Assembly: GCF_001898315.1 (NCBI RefSeq)
Contig: NZ_MKTQ01000010.1
Coordinates: 1-64,000 of the forward strand
Direction of reading: 5' to 3'
Length of the DNA: 64,000 nucleotides
Origin: Microbacterium sp. 70-16
Lineage (GTDB): Bacteria; Actinomycetota; Actinomycetes; Actinomycetales; Microbacteriaceae
Shown: positions 42,425-51,585 of the stretch, piece by piece
How the letters are laid out: the number at the start of each line of letters is the position of its first letter
Position numbering within the stretch: position 1 is the stretch's first letter
Translations under genes and position numbers: made by a program
Notes under the pieces: generated by a model
Told to the model about the DNA's origin: nothing
Database searches by the model: none
Seen by the model: only the letters and a program-made list of their open reading frames with translations

Positions 42425-43030
42425 GTGCTGCTGAGCGACCGCGATATCCGTACCGAGATCTCCACTGGCCGAGTCGGCCTGGACCCGTGGGACCCGTCGA
42501 TGGTGCAGCCGTCGAGTGTCGACGTGCGTCTCGACCGGTACTTCCGGCTGTTCGACAACCACAAGTACCCGTTCATCGATCCCGCCGAAGACCAGCCTGA
42601 CCTCACGCACCTCATCGAGGTCGCGCCCGACGAGCCGTTCGTCCTGCACCCCGGCGAGTTCGTGCTCGGCTCGACGTTCGAACAGGTGACGCTGCCCGAC
42701 GACATCGCCGCGCGCCTCGAGGGCAAGTCCTCGCTCGGGCGCCTGGGGCTGCTGACCCACTCGACCGCGGGGTTCATCGACCCGGGATTCTCGGGACACG
42801 TGACCCTCGAGCTGTCCAACGTCGCGACCCTGCCGATCAAGCTCTGGCCCGGCATGAAGATCGGGCAGCTGTGCTTCTTCCGGCTGTCGTCGGCGGCCGA
42901 GAACCCCTACGGGACAGGACCGTACCTGAACCGCTATCACGGGCAGCGCGGCCCGACGGCATCCCGCTCGTTCCAGAACTTCCACCGCACCGACGTCGGC
43001 TCGACCGACGCGGGAGCCCGCGGGGCCTGA
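42425..43030 (+). CDS. dcd: dCTP deaminase / dUTPase (bifunctional)
   Basis: 201 residues. The core [20 protein letters not shown] and [13 protein letters not shown] holds the catalytic site shared by dCTP deaminase and dUTPase. The C-terminal [11 protein letters not shown] and the actinobacterial layout indicate the bifunctional type that converts dCTP directly to dUMP for thymidylate synthesis. GTG 42425 is leaderless: TAGGCT at 42413-42418 ends 7 bases before it. It is a housekeeping gene between two sugar loci. Confidence 0.95.
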   Translation: MLLSDRDIRTEISTGRVGLDPWDPSMVQPSSVDVRLDRYFRLFDNHKYPFIDPAEDQPDLTHLIEVAPDEPFVLHPGEFVLGSTFEQVTLPDDIAARLEGKSSLGRLGLLTHSTAGFIDPGFSGHVTLELSNVATLPIKLWPGMKIGQLCFFRLSSAAENPYGTGPYLNRYHGQRGPTASRSFQNFHRTDVGSTDAGARGA

Positions 43031-43148
43031 CGCCGGCGTTTCGTCTCGCTGCGCTCGCCGGGGGCGCCCGGCGGGCGTTGCCGCGCCGCTCCGCGCTCGC
43101 GCGGGCGCCTGACCGGGGCGGCTCGTGGTGGCTCTCGACCCCCGCACC

Positions 43149-43244
43149 GCATTAACTCAGGAGTCCTGGCGCCCGGCGCGCCGCCCCGCCGCGGAAAACC
43201 GGGGTCGACGCGCGCCGCGAGGCGCGCGACTCCTGAGTTGTTGC
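43149..43244. repeat. Dispersed palindromic repeat, family A copy 2
   Basis: The ends GCATTAACTCAGGAGTCC and GACTCCTGAGTTGTTGC are imperfect inverted repeats. The interior CGCGCCGCGAGGCGCGCGAC is nearly identical to the copy at 54025-54120. It lies downstream of dcd and upstream of a LacI gene, so it is probably a dcd terminator too. The stretch 43031-43148 holds only GC-rich palindromic DNA with a GTTTCGTCTCGCTGCGCTC-like repeat piece. Confidence 0.88.
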
Positions 43245-43282
43245 AGTGGCCACGTGGTGACGCGCCCGCGCGAAGTTGGTGC

Positions 43283-43340
43283 TTGACGCACCGTCCTAAC
43301 CCGCGTTAGCATCATCCCGTCATGACCTAACGCGGGTTAG
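43283..43340 (+). promoter_or_regulatory. Promoter with two operators before the fructan-locus LacI gene
   Basis: TTGACG (43283-43288) and TAGCAT (43307-43312), 18 bases apart, form a good promoter. The 14-base site CTAACCCGCGTTAG (43296-43309) overlaps the -10. Its reverse complement CTAACGCGGGTTAG (43327-43340) lies downstream of the likely start. Two opposed sites of one LacI-type operator suggest autoregulation. Confidence 0.8.
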
Positions 43341-43368
43341 GTGTGAATCGACGAAGATGAGGACCCCC

Positions 43369-44391
43369 GTGTCGAAGCAGACCCCGAGAGCACGAGCGGT
43401 GACGATGCGCGACGTCGCAGAGCACGCCGGCGTCTCTCGCACGGCGGTCTCGCTCGTGCTCAACGACCGACACGACGTCACTCTCGCGCAAGAGACGCGC
43501 AGCCGCGTGCTCGAGTCCGCGGCCGAGCTCGGCTATCGCCCGAACGCGGGTGCACGCGCCCTCGCCCAGCAGCGCAGCGACTGGTACGGACTGGTCACCG
43601 AGATCGTGACGGCACCGTTCGCCGTCGACGTGATCAAGGGCGCGCAGGACCGCGCGATGGACGACGGCAAGTACCTGCTCATCGCGTCGACGGAGTCGGA
43701 TGCCGCGGCCGAGACCGCGGCCATCGAGCGCCTGCTCGAACAGCGCGTCGAAGGCCTGATCTACGCCGCCACCTGGCACCGCGGCGTCGTCGTCCCCGAG
43801 ATCGCGCGCGAGGTGCCCACCGTCCTGGTGAACTGCTTCGACGTCGAGGGCCGGTTCCCCGCCGTCGTCCCGGACGAGCGGGCCGGCGGTCGACGCGCGA
43901 CTGAGCGGCTGCTGTCGGCGGGCCACCGCCGGATCGGCTTCATCAATCTCGACCCGGGCATCCCCGCGGCGATCGGGCGGGCTGAGGGCTACCACAGTGT
44001 CCTGCGCGAAGCGGGGATCACCGTCGACGACGAGCTCGAGGTCAGCGGTCACGCGACCGCCGACAGCGGGTTCGACGCCGCGCAGCAGCTGCTCGACCTC
44101 GCCGAGCCGCCGACCGCGATCTTCTGCGCCAATGACCGCATGGCCATGGGCGCGTACGACGCGATCAAGGAGCGCGGCCTCCGCATTCCTCACGATGTCG
44201 CCGTCATCGGCTTCGACAATCAGGAGCTCATCGCGGGCTACCTGAGGCCGGGGCTGACCACGGTTGCACTGCCCTTCGAACAGATGGGCGCCCTCGGCGT
44301 GGATATCCTCGCCGCAATCACGGCGGGAGAGTCGACCGACACGAAGATCGTGACGGTCGACTGCCCGCTCCTCGAACGCTCGTCGGTGTGA
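43369..44391 (+). CDS. LacI-family regulator of the fructan locus
   Basis: 340 residues. The HTH is [22 protein letters not shown] and the hinge helix is NAGARALAQ. The sensor domain has [53 protein letters not shown] and a C-terminal [17 protein letters not shown] 43369 is chosen because GAGGA lies 5 bases upstream; ATG 43357 is an alternative in the same frame. The promoter region holds two copies of its likely operator, so it probably represses itself and the downstream operon. The gap of 62 bases to the next gene has no second operator that I can see. Confidence 0.9.
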   Translation: MSKQTPRARAVTMRDVAEHAGVSRTAVSLVLNDRHDVTLAQETRSRVLESAAELGYRPNAGARALAQQRSDWYGLVTEIVTAPFAVDVIKGAQDRAMDDGKYLLIASTESDAAAETAAIERLLEQRVEGLIYAATWHRGVVVPEIAREVPTVLVNCFDVEGRFPAVVPDERAGGRRATERLLSAGHRRIGFINLDPGIPAAIGRAEGYHSVLREAGITVDDELEVSGHATADSGFDAAQQLLDLAEPPTAIFCANDRMAMGAYDAIKERGLRIPHDVAVIGFDNQELIAGYLRPGLTTVALPFEQMGALGVDILAAITAGESTDTKIVTVDCPLLERSSV

Positions 44392-44453
44392 CTGGACATC
44401 TCTCGACGAGCAGACCTTCGGCTTCAACGCAGAAGAAAGGAACAGCACCAATC

Positions 44454-46121
44454 ATGGCACTTCACAGAGGACGGATGGCCGTCATCACGGCCATCGCGGC
44501 CGCGGGGGCGATCCTCCTCGCCGGCTGCTCGGGCGGCGGCACCACCTCGACGACAGAACTCGACGGCACGCAGCTGCTGACGATCCCGCGCGAGGACATG
44601 GGCACGTTCGACCAGAACTTCAACCCGTTCTCCAACCCGGACTTCCCGATGACCCAGGTCGCGATCTACGAGTCGATGCTCGTGTTCAACCCTGCCGACG
44701 GCACCACGACGCCGTGGCTGGCGACCGATTGGGACGTCGCGGCAGACGGCACCGGCATCACCTTCCACCTGCGCGACGGCGTGCAGTGGTCCGACGGCGA
44801 GCCGCTCGTGGCCGATGACGTCGTCACCAGCTTCGCCCTGCAACGCGAGATCCGCGGCGGCTTCGACTACATCGAGAACGTGACGGCCGTGGACGATCTG
44901 ACGGTCGAGTTCGACTTCAACACGCCGTTCTCGCCGGCGCTGCTCGATGTCGGCCAGCAGGTCATCGCACCCGCGCACATCTGGGACGCGCAGGACGACC
45001 CCTCCAAGTTTACCAACCCCGAGCCCGTCGGCACCGGACCGTACACGGAGGTCACGAACTTCCAGGCGCAGTCGTTCGACCTGCTCAAGAACCCGCATTA
45101 CTGGCAGCCCGAGAAGCAGAGGATCGAGGGCATCCGCATGCTCGCCTTCGCGGGCAACGACGGGGCGAACCTCGCCGCCGCGAACGGCGACGTCGACTGG
45201 TCGCCGCAGTTCATCCCGAACATCGAAGAAGCGTTCGTCGCGAAGGACCCGGAGCACCGCTTCTTCTGGTTCCCGACGACGGGCTCGATGGTCAGCCGGC
45301 AGTTCAACACGACGAAGGCGCCGTTCGACGACGCCAACGTGCGCAAGGCACTGTCGATGGCCGTCGACCGCGATCAGGTCACCTCCATCGGCATGCAGGG
45401 CTACACGGTGCCGGCCGACTGCACCGGCCTGTCGGGCGCTTACGACACGTGGCGCGATCAGGCCGTCGTCGACTCGTGCACGTGGACCAAGCGAGACCTC
45501 GATGCCGCCGGCGCACTGCTGGATGCCGCGGGCATCACCCTCGGCGCCGACGGCAAGCGCGTCTTGCCCGACGGCACGCCGTTCGCGTTCGACTTCTCGG
45601 TCGGGACGACCTCGAGCGACTGGGTGTCGGTCGGCAACGTGATCTCGCAGAACCTCGCCGAGATCGGCGTGACGGTCAACGTCGCGGCGCGTGACTGGGC
45701 CGAAGTCGTGTCGAGCTACGAGAACGGCACGTTCGACTCGGGAATCGTGTGGAGCAACAACGCCCCGACCCCGTACCAGTTCTACCGCGGCATCATGTCG
45801 ACCGAGACGGTCAAGCCGGTCGGCGAGCAGGCCTTCGAGAACTACCACCGGTTCGGCGTGCCCGAGGCTGACACCCTGCTGGCACAGTTCGCGGCGACCT
45901 CCGACGAAGCCGAGCAGCAGTCGATCATGAACGATCTTCAGGCACTGTTCGCCGAGGAAGCACCCGTTGTGGCGCTGTTCCCCGGGCCGGAGTTCGGTGC
46001 GGCGAGCACGCTGCGCTTCACCGGCTGGCCGGACGCGGACAACCCGTACGCCTCGCTCGGTGCGGTCCGCGCCCGCAGCGCGGTTCTCATCCTCACCACC
46101 CTCGAGCCCGTCAAGGGCTGA
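44454..46121 (+). CDS. ABC transporter family 5 substrate-binding lipoprotein
   Basis: 555 residues. Lipobox LAGC with Cys25. The family 5 (peptide/nickel/oligosaccharide) features are WLATDWDVAADGTGITFHLRDGVQWSDGEPL and PFDDANVRKALSMAVDRDQV. The family binds peptides, but actinobacterial members linked to glycosidases also bind oligosaccharides. Two GH32 genes and a fructokinase in the same operon make a fructo-oligosaccharide the best guess. The ATG at 44454 is preceded by AGAAAGGA. A strong hairpin follows the gene. Confidence 0.93.
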   Translation: MALHRGRMAVITAIAAAGAILLAGCSGGGTTSTTELDGTQLLTIPREDMGTFDQNFNPFSNPDFPMTQVAIYESMLVFNPADGTTTPWLATDWDVAADGTGITFHLRDGVQWSDGEPLVADDVVTSFALQREIRGGFDYIENVTAVDDLTVEFDFNTPFSPALLDVGQQVIAPAHIWDAQDDPSKFTNPEPVGTGPYTEVTNFQAQSFDLLKNPHYWQPEKQRIEGIRMLAFAGNDGANLAAANGDVDWSPQFIPNIEEAFVAKDPEHRFFWFPTTGSMVSRQFNTTKAPFDDANVRKALSMAVDRDQVTSIGMQGYTVPADCTGLSGAYDTWRDQAVVDSCTWTKRDLDAAGALLDAAGITLGADGKRVLPDGTPFAFDFSVGTTSSDWVSVGNVISQNLAEIGVTVNVAARDWAEVVSSYENGTFDSGIVWSNNAPTPYQFYRGIMSTETVKPVGEQAFENYHRFGVPEADTLLAQFAATSDEAEQQSIMNDLQALFAEEAPVVALFPGPEFGAASTLRFTGWPDADNPYASLGAVRARSAVLILTTLEPVKG

Positions 46122-46132
46122 TCAACGACGGC

Positions 46133-46163
46133 CATCGGGCCGCCCCGCGTGGGCGGCCCGATG
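46133..46163 (+). promoter_or_regulatory. Intercistronic hairpin after the binding-protein gene
   Basis: CATCGGGCCGCCC (46133-46145) pairs perfectly with GGGCGGCCCGATG (46151-46163) around a 5-base loop. It follows the binding-protein stop by 11 bases and precedes the permease start by 19. Such hairpins stabilise or partly terminate the upstream mRNA, raising binding protein over membrane subunits. Confidence 0.75.
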
Positions 46164-46182
46164 TGCCGCCGAGGAGAACACC

Positions 46183-47160
46183 ATGGGATACATCCTTCGG
46201 CGCCTGGGCTTCTACCTGGCCGCCTTCTGGGTCTCGATCACGCTGAACTTCATGCTTCCGCGCTTGATGCCCGGCGACCCCGTCACGCGCATGGTCGCAA
46301 GGCTCCAGGGCTCGATCCGCCCCGATCAGATCGAAGCGCTGCGCCGCTCGTTCGGCCTCGACGACGCCCCGCTGTGGGAGCAGTACTTCCGCTACCTGGG
46401 GCAGATCCTCTCCGGCGACTTCGGGTTCTCGATCTCGCGATTCCCGACGCCCGTGACGCAGGTGATCGCAACCCAGATCGGCTGGACGATCCTGCTCGGA
46501 CTGACCTCGCTGATCATCGCCGTCCTGATCGGCAACCTGCTTGGCATCCTCGCCGCCTGGCGCCGCGGCAGTGCGCTCGACTCCGTACTGCCGCCCGTGC
46601 TCGTCTTCATCGGATCGTTCCCGTACTTCTGGCTCGCGATGGGCCTGCTCTACCTGTTCGGCGTGACGCTGGGCTGGTTCCCTCTGCGGCACGCGTTCTC
46701 TGTGGGGTCGACGCCCGAGTTCTCGCTCGCGTTCATCGGCGACGTCGCCTATCACCTGTTCCTGCCCGCCACCTCGATCGTCCTCGTCTCGATCGGTGGC
46801 TGGATGCTGGGCATGCGCAACACGATGATCTCCACCAACGCCGAGGACTACATCACGATGGCCGAGGCGAAGGGCCTGCGCCCGAACCGCATCATGCTCG
46901 CCTACGCGGCGCGCAACGCGATGCTGCCGTCGGTCACAGCCTTCGGCATGTCACTCGGCTTCATCGTCGGCGGTGCGCTGCTGACCGAGGTCGTCTTCGC
47001 CTATCCCGGCGTCGGCTACCAGCTGCTCTCCGCCGTGCAGAACCTCGACTATCCCCTCATGCAGGGGCTGTTCCTCACCATCACGACCGCCGTGCTGGTG
47101 GCCAATTTCCTCGTGGACATCGTGTACGTGCGGCTCGACCCGCGCGTGCGCGTCAGCTGA
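46183..47160 (+). CDS. ABC transporter permease, DppB/OppB type
   Basis: 325 residues, six helices. The opening MGYILRRLGFYLAAFWVSITLNFMLPRLMPGDP and the EAA-like loop DYITMAEAKGLRPNRIM are typical of OppB/DppB permeases. The ATG at 46183 is preceded by GAGGAG. An upstream frame overlapping the binding-protein gene is discarded. It forms the first half of the permease pair in the putative fructan importer. Confidence 0.93.
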   Translation: MGYILRRLGFYLAAFWVSITLNFMLPRLMPGDPVTRMVARLQGSIRPDQIEALRRSFGLDDAPLWEQYFRYLGQILSGDFGFSISRFPTPVTQVIATQIGWTILLGLTSLIIAVLIGNLLGILAAWRRGSALDSVLPPVLVFIGSFPYFWLAMGLLYLFGVTLGWFPLRHAFSVGSTPEFSLAFIGDVAYHLFLPATSIVLVSIGGWMLGMRNTMISTNAEDYITMAEAKGLRPNRIMLAYAARNAMLPSVTAFGMSLGFIVGGALLTEVVFAYPGVGYQLLSAVQNLDYPLMQGLFLTITTAVLVANFLVDIVYVRLDPRVRVS

Positions 47161-47172
47161 AAGGGAGCCGTC

Positions 47173-48144
47173 ATGTCTCTCGCTCAAGACCCCACGGCTC
47201 TCGCCGAACTCGAGTTGGCTGAAGAGCCCGGTGACCCGGCTCCGCGCCGACGCGCCGGGCGCGACGGGCTGCTGCGCGGCCTGCTCAGCAACGGCAAGGC
47301 CGTCGCGGGCCTCATCATCCTCGTCGTCTTCGCGGCGGTCGCGCTGCTGGCCCCCATGCTCGCGCCCGGTGACCCGACGCTCATCCAGGGCCTCGGCGCG
47401 CAGCCCCCGTCGGCTGAGCACCTGCTCGGCACGACGGCGAAGGGGCAGGACGTCCTCGCCCTCAACATCTGGGGTGCGCGCTCGTCGCTGTTCGTCGGCT
47501 TCACCGTCGGCATCCTCGCGACGCTCGTCGGACTTCTCGTCGGCCTCGCCTCGGCCTACCTGGGCAAGTTCGTCGACAACCTGCTGTCGCTCGTCACGAA
47601 CGTGTTCCTGCTGCTGCCGGGACTGCCGCTGCTCGTGATCCTCGCGGCATTCCTGCCGCAGGGCATCGGCACCGTCATCATCGTTCTGGTCATCACCGGG
47701 TGGGCGGGGTCGGCGCGCGTGCTGCGCTCGCAGGCGCTGTCGATCCGCGGCAAAGACTTCGTCGCGGCCGCGCAGGTCACCGGAGAGTCGCCGCTGCGGA
47801 TCATGTTCCGCGAGATGCTGCCCAACATGGCATCCATCGTGATGAGCACGCTCCTCGCGTGCGTCATCTTCGGCATCGGCGCCCAGGCCGGCCTGGAGTT
47901 CCTCGGCCTCGGTGACATCTCGACGGTCAGCTGGGGCACGAACCTGTACTGGGCCAGCAACGACGGCGCGCTGCTGACCGGCTCGTGGTGGGTTTTCGTC
48001 CCGCCCGGCCTGTGCATCGCCCTCGTCGCCTTCGCGCTCGCCCTGGTCAACTACGGCGTCGACGAGACCACCAACCCCCGCCTGCGCCGCCCACGGCGCC
48101 GCCCGGTCACCGCGACCGGCACGACGAAGGAGGATGCCCGATGA
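47173..48144 (+). CDS. ABC transporter permease, DppC/OppC type
   Basis: 323 residues with six helices. The N-terminal cytoplasmic tail is followed by LLSNGKAVAGLIILVVF. The sequence LLGTTAKGQDVLALNIWGAR and the EAA loop KDFVAAAQVTGESPLRIMFREMLPNM are DppC signatures. It begins 12 bases after the DppB-type gene with an AAAGGGAG site. It overlaps the ATPase gene by 4 bases. Confidence 0.93.
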   Translation: MSLAQDPTALAELELAEEPGDPAPRRRAGRDGLLRGLLSNGKAVAGLIILVVFAAVALLAPMLAPGDPTLIQGLGAQPPSAEHLLGTTAKGQDVLALNIWGARSSLFVGFTVGILATLVGLLVGLASAYLGKFVDNLLSLVTNVFLLLPGLPLLVILAAFLPQGIGTVIIVLVITGWAGSARVLRSQALSIRGKDFVAAAQVTGESPLRIMFREMLPNMASIVMSTLLACVIFGIGAQAGLEFLGLGDISTVSWGTNLYWASNDGALLTGSWWVFVPPGLCIALVAFALALVNYGVDETTNPRLRRPRRRPVTATGTTKEDAR

Positions 48145-49058
48145 GTGCTCCCCTGCTCGAAGTCGCCGACCTCTCGGTGGAATACGTGACGGATGCCCGT
48201 ACGGTGCGCGCCGTCGACCGCGTGAGCTTCACCGTCGGTGAGGGCGAGGTGTTCGGCCTGGCCGGAGAGTCCGGCTGCGGCAAGTCGACGATCGCGAACG
48301 CCGTCCTGCGGCTGCTGCGCGACCCGGCGGTCATCGCGGGTGGATCGATCCGGTTCCGCGGCACAGACGTGCTCGCGCTGAGCCCGGACGAACTGCGTGC
48401 GTTCCGCTGGCGGCAGGTGGCGATGGTGTTCCAGAGCGCGATGAACTCGCTCAACCCCGTCATGACGATCGGCGACCAGATCGCCGACATCTATACGACC
48501 CACGAGGGGCTCACCAAGAAGCAGGCCCTGCGCCGCGGCGACGAGCTGCTTGACCTCGTCGGCATCCCGCACGATCGCCTGCGCGCATATCCGCACCAGC
48601 TCTCCGGGGGCATGCGGCAACGCGTCGTCATCGCGATGGCGACGGCGCTGCGTCCCCCGCTGCTGATCATGGACGAGCCCACCACGGCGCTCGACGTCGT
48701 CGTGCAGCAGGAGATCATGGCCCAGATCAAGGATCTGCAGCGCGAGCTCGGGTTCGCGATCCTGTTCATCACGCACGACATGTCGCTCATGGTCGAACTC
48801 AGCGACCGGATGGCCGTCATGTACGCCGGCCGGTTCGTCGAGACCGCCCCCGCCCTGACGATCTTCGAGCAGCCGCAACACCCCTACACGAGCGCGCTCA
48901 TGAACGCCTTCCCGCCGATGAATGGGCCGCGCACCATTCTGCGCGGCCTGGGCGAAGGCGTGCGCTTCCACCACATCCCCGACCTCGTCTCCGTGGGCCC
49001 CGACCATTGGGTCGCGCCAGCTGGCGAAGACGCTCTCTCTGCCGAGGTGACCCGATGA
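48141..49058 (+). CDS. ABC transporter ATP-binding protein, DppD/OppD type
   Basis: 305 residues. Walker A GESGCGKST, the ABC signature LSGGMRQR, Walker B LLIMDEPTTALD and the H-loop ITHD are intact. The oligopeptide/dipeptide C-terminal domain begins near PQHPYTSALMNAFP. It lacks the usual cysteine cluster that some family members have. It powers the importer together with the next gene. ATG 48141 overlaps the DppC stop (ATGA). Confidence 0.94.
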   Translation: MSAPLLEVADLSVEYVTDARTVRAVDRVSFTVGEGEVFGLAGESGCGKSTIANAVLRLLRDPAVIAGGSIRFRGTDVLALSPDELRAFRWRQVAMVFQSAMNSLNPVMTIGDQIADIYTTHEGLTKKQALRRGDELLDLVGIPHDRLRAYPHQLSGGMRQRVVIAMATALRPPLLIMDEPTTALDVVVQQEIMAQIKDLQRELGFAILFITHDMSLMVELSDRMAVMYAGRFVETAPALTIFEQPQHPYTSALMNAFPPMNGPRTILRGLGEGVRFHHIPDLVSVGPDHWVAPAGEDALSAEVTR

Positions 49059-50095
49059 GCACACAGACTCCCGTGATGTCGATCCGCGGATTGGCGAAGA
49101 CCTTCCCGATCGGCGGCATGTTCTCGCGCGATCACGTCCGTGCCCTCGGTGGCGTGGACCTCGACATTGCGCCCGGCGAGATCGTGGCGCTCGTCGGCGA
49201 GTCCGGCAGCGGCAAGTCCACCCTGGCGCGCTGCCTCGCCCGGCTCGAGCAGCCATCGGCGGGTACCGTCCTGTTCGAGGGGCAGGACATCCTCAAGAAA
49301 GAGCCGCGGCGTGCCAGCAAGGCGTACCGCTCGGCTGTGCAGATGATCTTCCAGGACCCGTTCGGGTCGCTGAACCCCGTCCACCGTGTCGGCCATTTCC
49401 TCGAGCGCCCGTTGCGTCTGCATGACGCGGCCAGTGGTCGCGCCGACATCGAGCGTGCCAAGCGTCGCCTGATGCAGAAGGTCGACCTGCCGGCCGAACT
49501 TCTCGATCGCTACCCCCACGAGCTGTCCGGCGGGCAGCGCCAGCGCATCGCCATCGCTCGTGCGCTCGCCGTCGATCCGCGTCTGATCCTCGCCGATGAG
49601 CCGACGTCGATGCTCGATGTCTCGGTGCGCATCGGCGTGCTCAACCTCATGCGCAGCCTCTGCGAAGAGCAGGGCATCTCGATGCTCTACATCACGCACG
49701 ATCTCGCGTCGGCGCGCTACCTCGCCGACCGGATCGTCGTCATGTTCGCGGGTGAGTTCGTCGAAGGCGGTGAGGCCCTGACGCTGCTCGCAGAGCCGAG
49801 GCATCCCTACACCCGTCTGCTCATCTCGGCCGTGCCCGACCCGACGCGGCGAGGAACGTTCGACCCCGTCGAGCGTGCGGAGTTGCGTCGAGAGGTCATG
49901 CACCCGACGTCGTGCGCCTTCGAGGGTCAGACCGACACCCCGTGCGCGACAGACCACGCGGTCTTCCACGCGATCGGCGAGAGCCCGGAGCACTGGGTGC
50001 GATGCGGCCGGTATGCCCCGCCGTCCGACGCTCCCGGCACCGCACTCGAAGTCCCCGATGTTCCGCACGCAGCCCAGGAAAGTCCCGCAGCATGA
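49055..50095 (+). CDS. ABC transporter ATP-binding protein, DppF/OppF type
   Basis: 346 residues. Walker A GESGSGKST, signature LSGGQRQR, Walker B LILADEPTSMLD, H-loop ITHD and the oligopeptide C-terminal domain (RHPYTRLLISAVPDPTRRG) with a conserved C...C pair (TSCAF...DTPCATDH). It is the second ATPase of the importer. It overlaps genes on both sides by 4 bases, so the operon is tightly coupled. Confidence 0.94.
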   Translation: MSTQTPVMSIRGLAKTFPIGGMFSRDHVRALGGVDLDIAPGEIVALVGESGSGKSTLARCLARLEQPSAGTVLFEGQDILKKEPRRASKAYRSAVQMIFQDPFGSLNPVHRVGHFLERPLRLHDAASGRADIERAKRRLMQKVDLPAELLDRYPHELSGGQRQRIAIARALAVDPRLILADEPTSMLDVSVRIGVLNLMRSLCEEQGISMLYITHDLASARYLADRIVVMFAGEFVEGGEALTLLAEPRHPYTRLLISAVPDPTRRGTFDPVERAELRREVMHPTSCAFEGQTDTPCATDHAVFHAIGESPEHWVRCGRYAPPSDAPGTALEVPDVPHAAQESPAA

Positions 50096-51585
50096 CCGCG
50101 CTCCCCGCACTCGAACTCGTCTCCGCCGAGCTCGCCGCTCGCGCGGCGCGCGACCCGCACCGACCCGCCTTCCATTTCACCGCTCCCGCCGGATGGCTCA
50201 ATGACCCCAACGGGCTCACGCAGCGTGATGGCGAGTACCACCTCTTCTACCAGTTCAATCCGGATGCCCCGGTGCACCACCGCATCCATTGGGGTCACGC
50301 GGTGAGCACCGACCTCGTGAACTGGCGCGATCTGCCGATCGCGCTGACGCCGAGCGCCGGTCCCGACGAGGACGGCTGCTGGTCGGGCGTGCTCGTCTAC
50401 GACGGCGCGGTGCCGACCATCGTGTACTCCGGTCGCCACGGCGACCGGGAACTGCCGTGCGTCGCGACCGGTAGCGCCGACCTCGTCGAATGGACGAAGG
50501 AACCCGCGAACCCTGTGATCGCCGCGCCCCCGGCGGGGGTCGACGTCACGGCGTTCCGCGACCACTGCGTGTGGCGCGAAGGCGACGTCTGGCGCCAGCT
50601 CATCGGCTCAGGCATCCGCGGTCAGGGTGGAACAGCGTTCCTGTACGAGTCGCCGGACCTGCGCGCCTGGACCTACGTCGGCCCGCTGCTGGTCGGTGAC
50701 AGCAGCGACGGCGAGCCCGGCGCCCCGGACTGGACCGGCACGATGTGGGAGTGCGTCGACATGTTCCGCATCGGCGATGACGACGCCGCGGGCCGCGACA
50801 TCCTCATCTTCTCCGCCTGGGACGACGGCGTCACGCATCACCCGCTGTACTGGTCGGGACGCTATGAAGGCGACCGGTTCGCCCCGTCCGCGCTGCACCG
50901 GTTGGATCTGGGTGGCCGGTACTTCTACGCGCCGCAGTCGATGCGCGACGAGTCGGGCAGGCGTCTGCTGTTCGGATGGCTGCAGGAGGGGCGGCCGGAC
51001 AGCGCCGCCGTCGAGGCAGGGTGGTCGGGTGTCATGTCGCTGCCGCGTGTGGTCACCGCCGCGCCGGACGGATCGATCGGGCAGTCACCGGCCCCCGAGG
51101 TCGACGCTCTTCGTGCCGAGTTGCTCCTCGACAAGGCGGTGGTGCTGGACGAGGAGCCTGAGCACATCACCGCGGGCGACCAACTCGACATCGAGCTGCG
51201 GCTGGTGCTTGCCGACGGCGCGGCGGCGACGATTGCCGTACGCGCGACCGATGACGGCGCCGAGCAGACCCTGCTGCGCCTGCGCCGCACGGGGCGGACG
51301 GCCGAACTCAGCCTCGACCGCAGCCGGGCGAGCCTCGATGCCGCCGTTGACGCGGACCCGCGCGCGGGTTCCGTGCCGGTCGGGGGCGACGGCGCGATCG
51401 ACGTCCGGATCCTGATCGATCACTCCGCACTCGAGGTCTTCGCCGGAGGCATCCCGCTTACCGCACGCGTGTACCCGACGCGCCGCGACGCGCTGGGCGT
51501 ATGGCTGTCGGGCGATGCGGCGCGCGCCGATGTTCGCGCGTGGGCGATGGCGGGGGCCGGTCGGCACGGGGCCCCGGGAGCATGA
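50092..51585 (+). CDS. Glycoside hydrolase family 32 (beta-fructosidase / sucrose hydrolase)
   Basis: 497 residues. The nucleophile motif WLNDPNG (Asp38) lies in the first blade, and the acid/base WECVD (Glu220) lies further on. The transition-state stabiliser reads AFRDHCV (Asp157), with histidine in place of the usual proline of FRDP. The C-terminal beta-sandwich begins near residue 360. There is no signal peptide, so it acts inside the cell on imported sucrose or fructo-oligosaccharides. ATG 50092 overlaps the ATPase stop. Confidence 0.92.
   Translation: MTALPALELVSAELAARAARDPHRPAFHFTAPAGWLNDPNGLTQRDGEYHLFYQFNPDAPVHHRIHWGHAVSTDLVNWRDLPIALTPSAGPDEDGCWSGVLVYDGAVPTIVYSGRHGDRELPCVATGSADLVEWTKEPANPVIAAPPAGVDVTAFRDHCVWREGDVWRQLIGSGIRGQGGTAFLYESPDLRAWTYVGPLLVGDSSDGEPGAPDWTGTMWECVDMFRIGDDDAAGRDILIFSAWDDGVTHHPLYWSGRYEGDRFAPSALHRLDLGGRYFYAPQSMRDESGRRLLFGWLQEGRPDSAAVEAGWSGVMSLPRVVTAAPDGSIGQSPAPEVDALRAELLLDKAVVLDEEPEHITAGDQLDIELRLVLADGAAATIAVRATDDGAEQTLLRLRRTGRTAELSLDRSRASLDAAVDADPRAGSVPVGGDGAIDVRILIDHSALEVFAGGIPLTARVYPTRRDALGVWLSGDAARADVRAWAMAGAGRHGAPGA

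Noticed and set aside
40282..42855. 857-residue minus-strand frame
   Set aside because: Antisense shadow of the permease, GH130 and dcd genes; no domain is recognisable.
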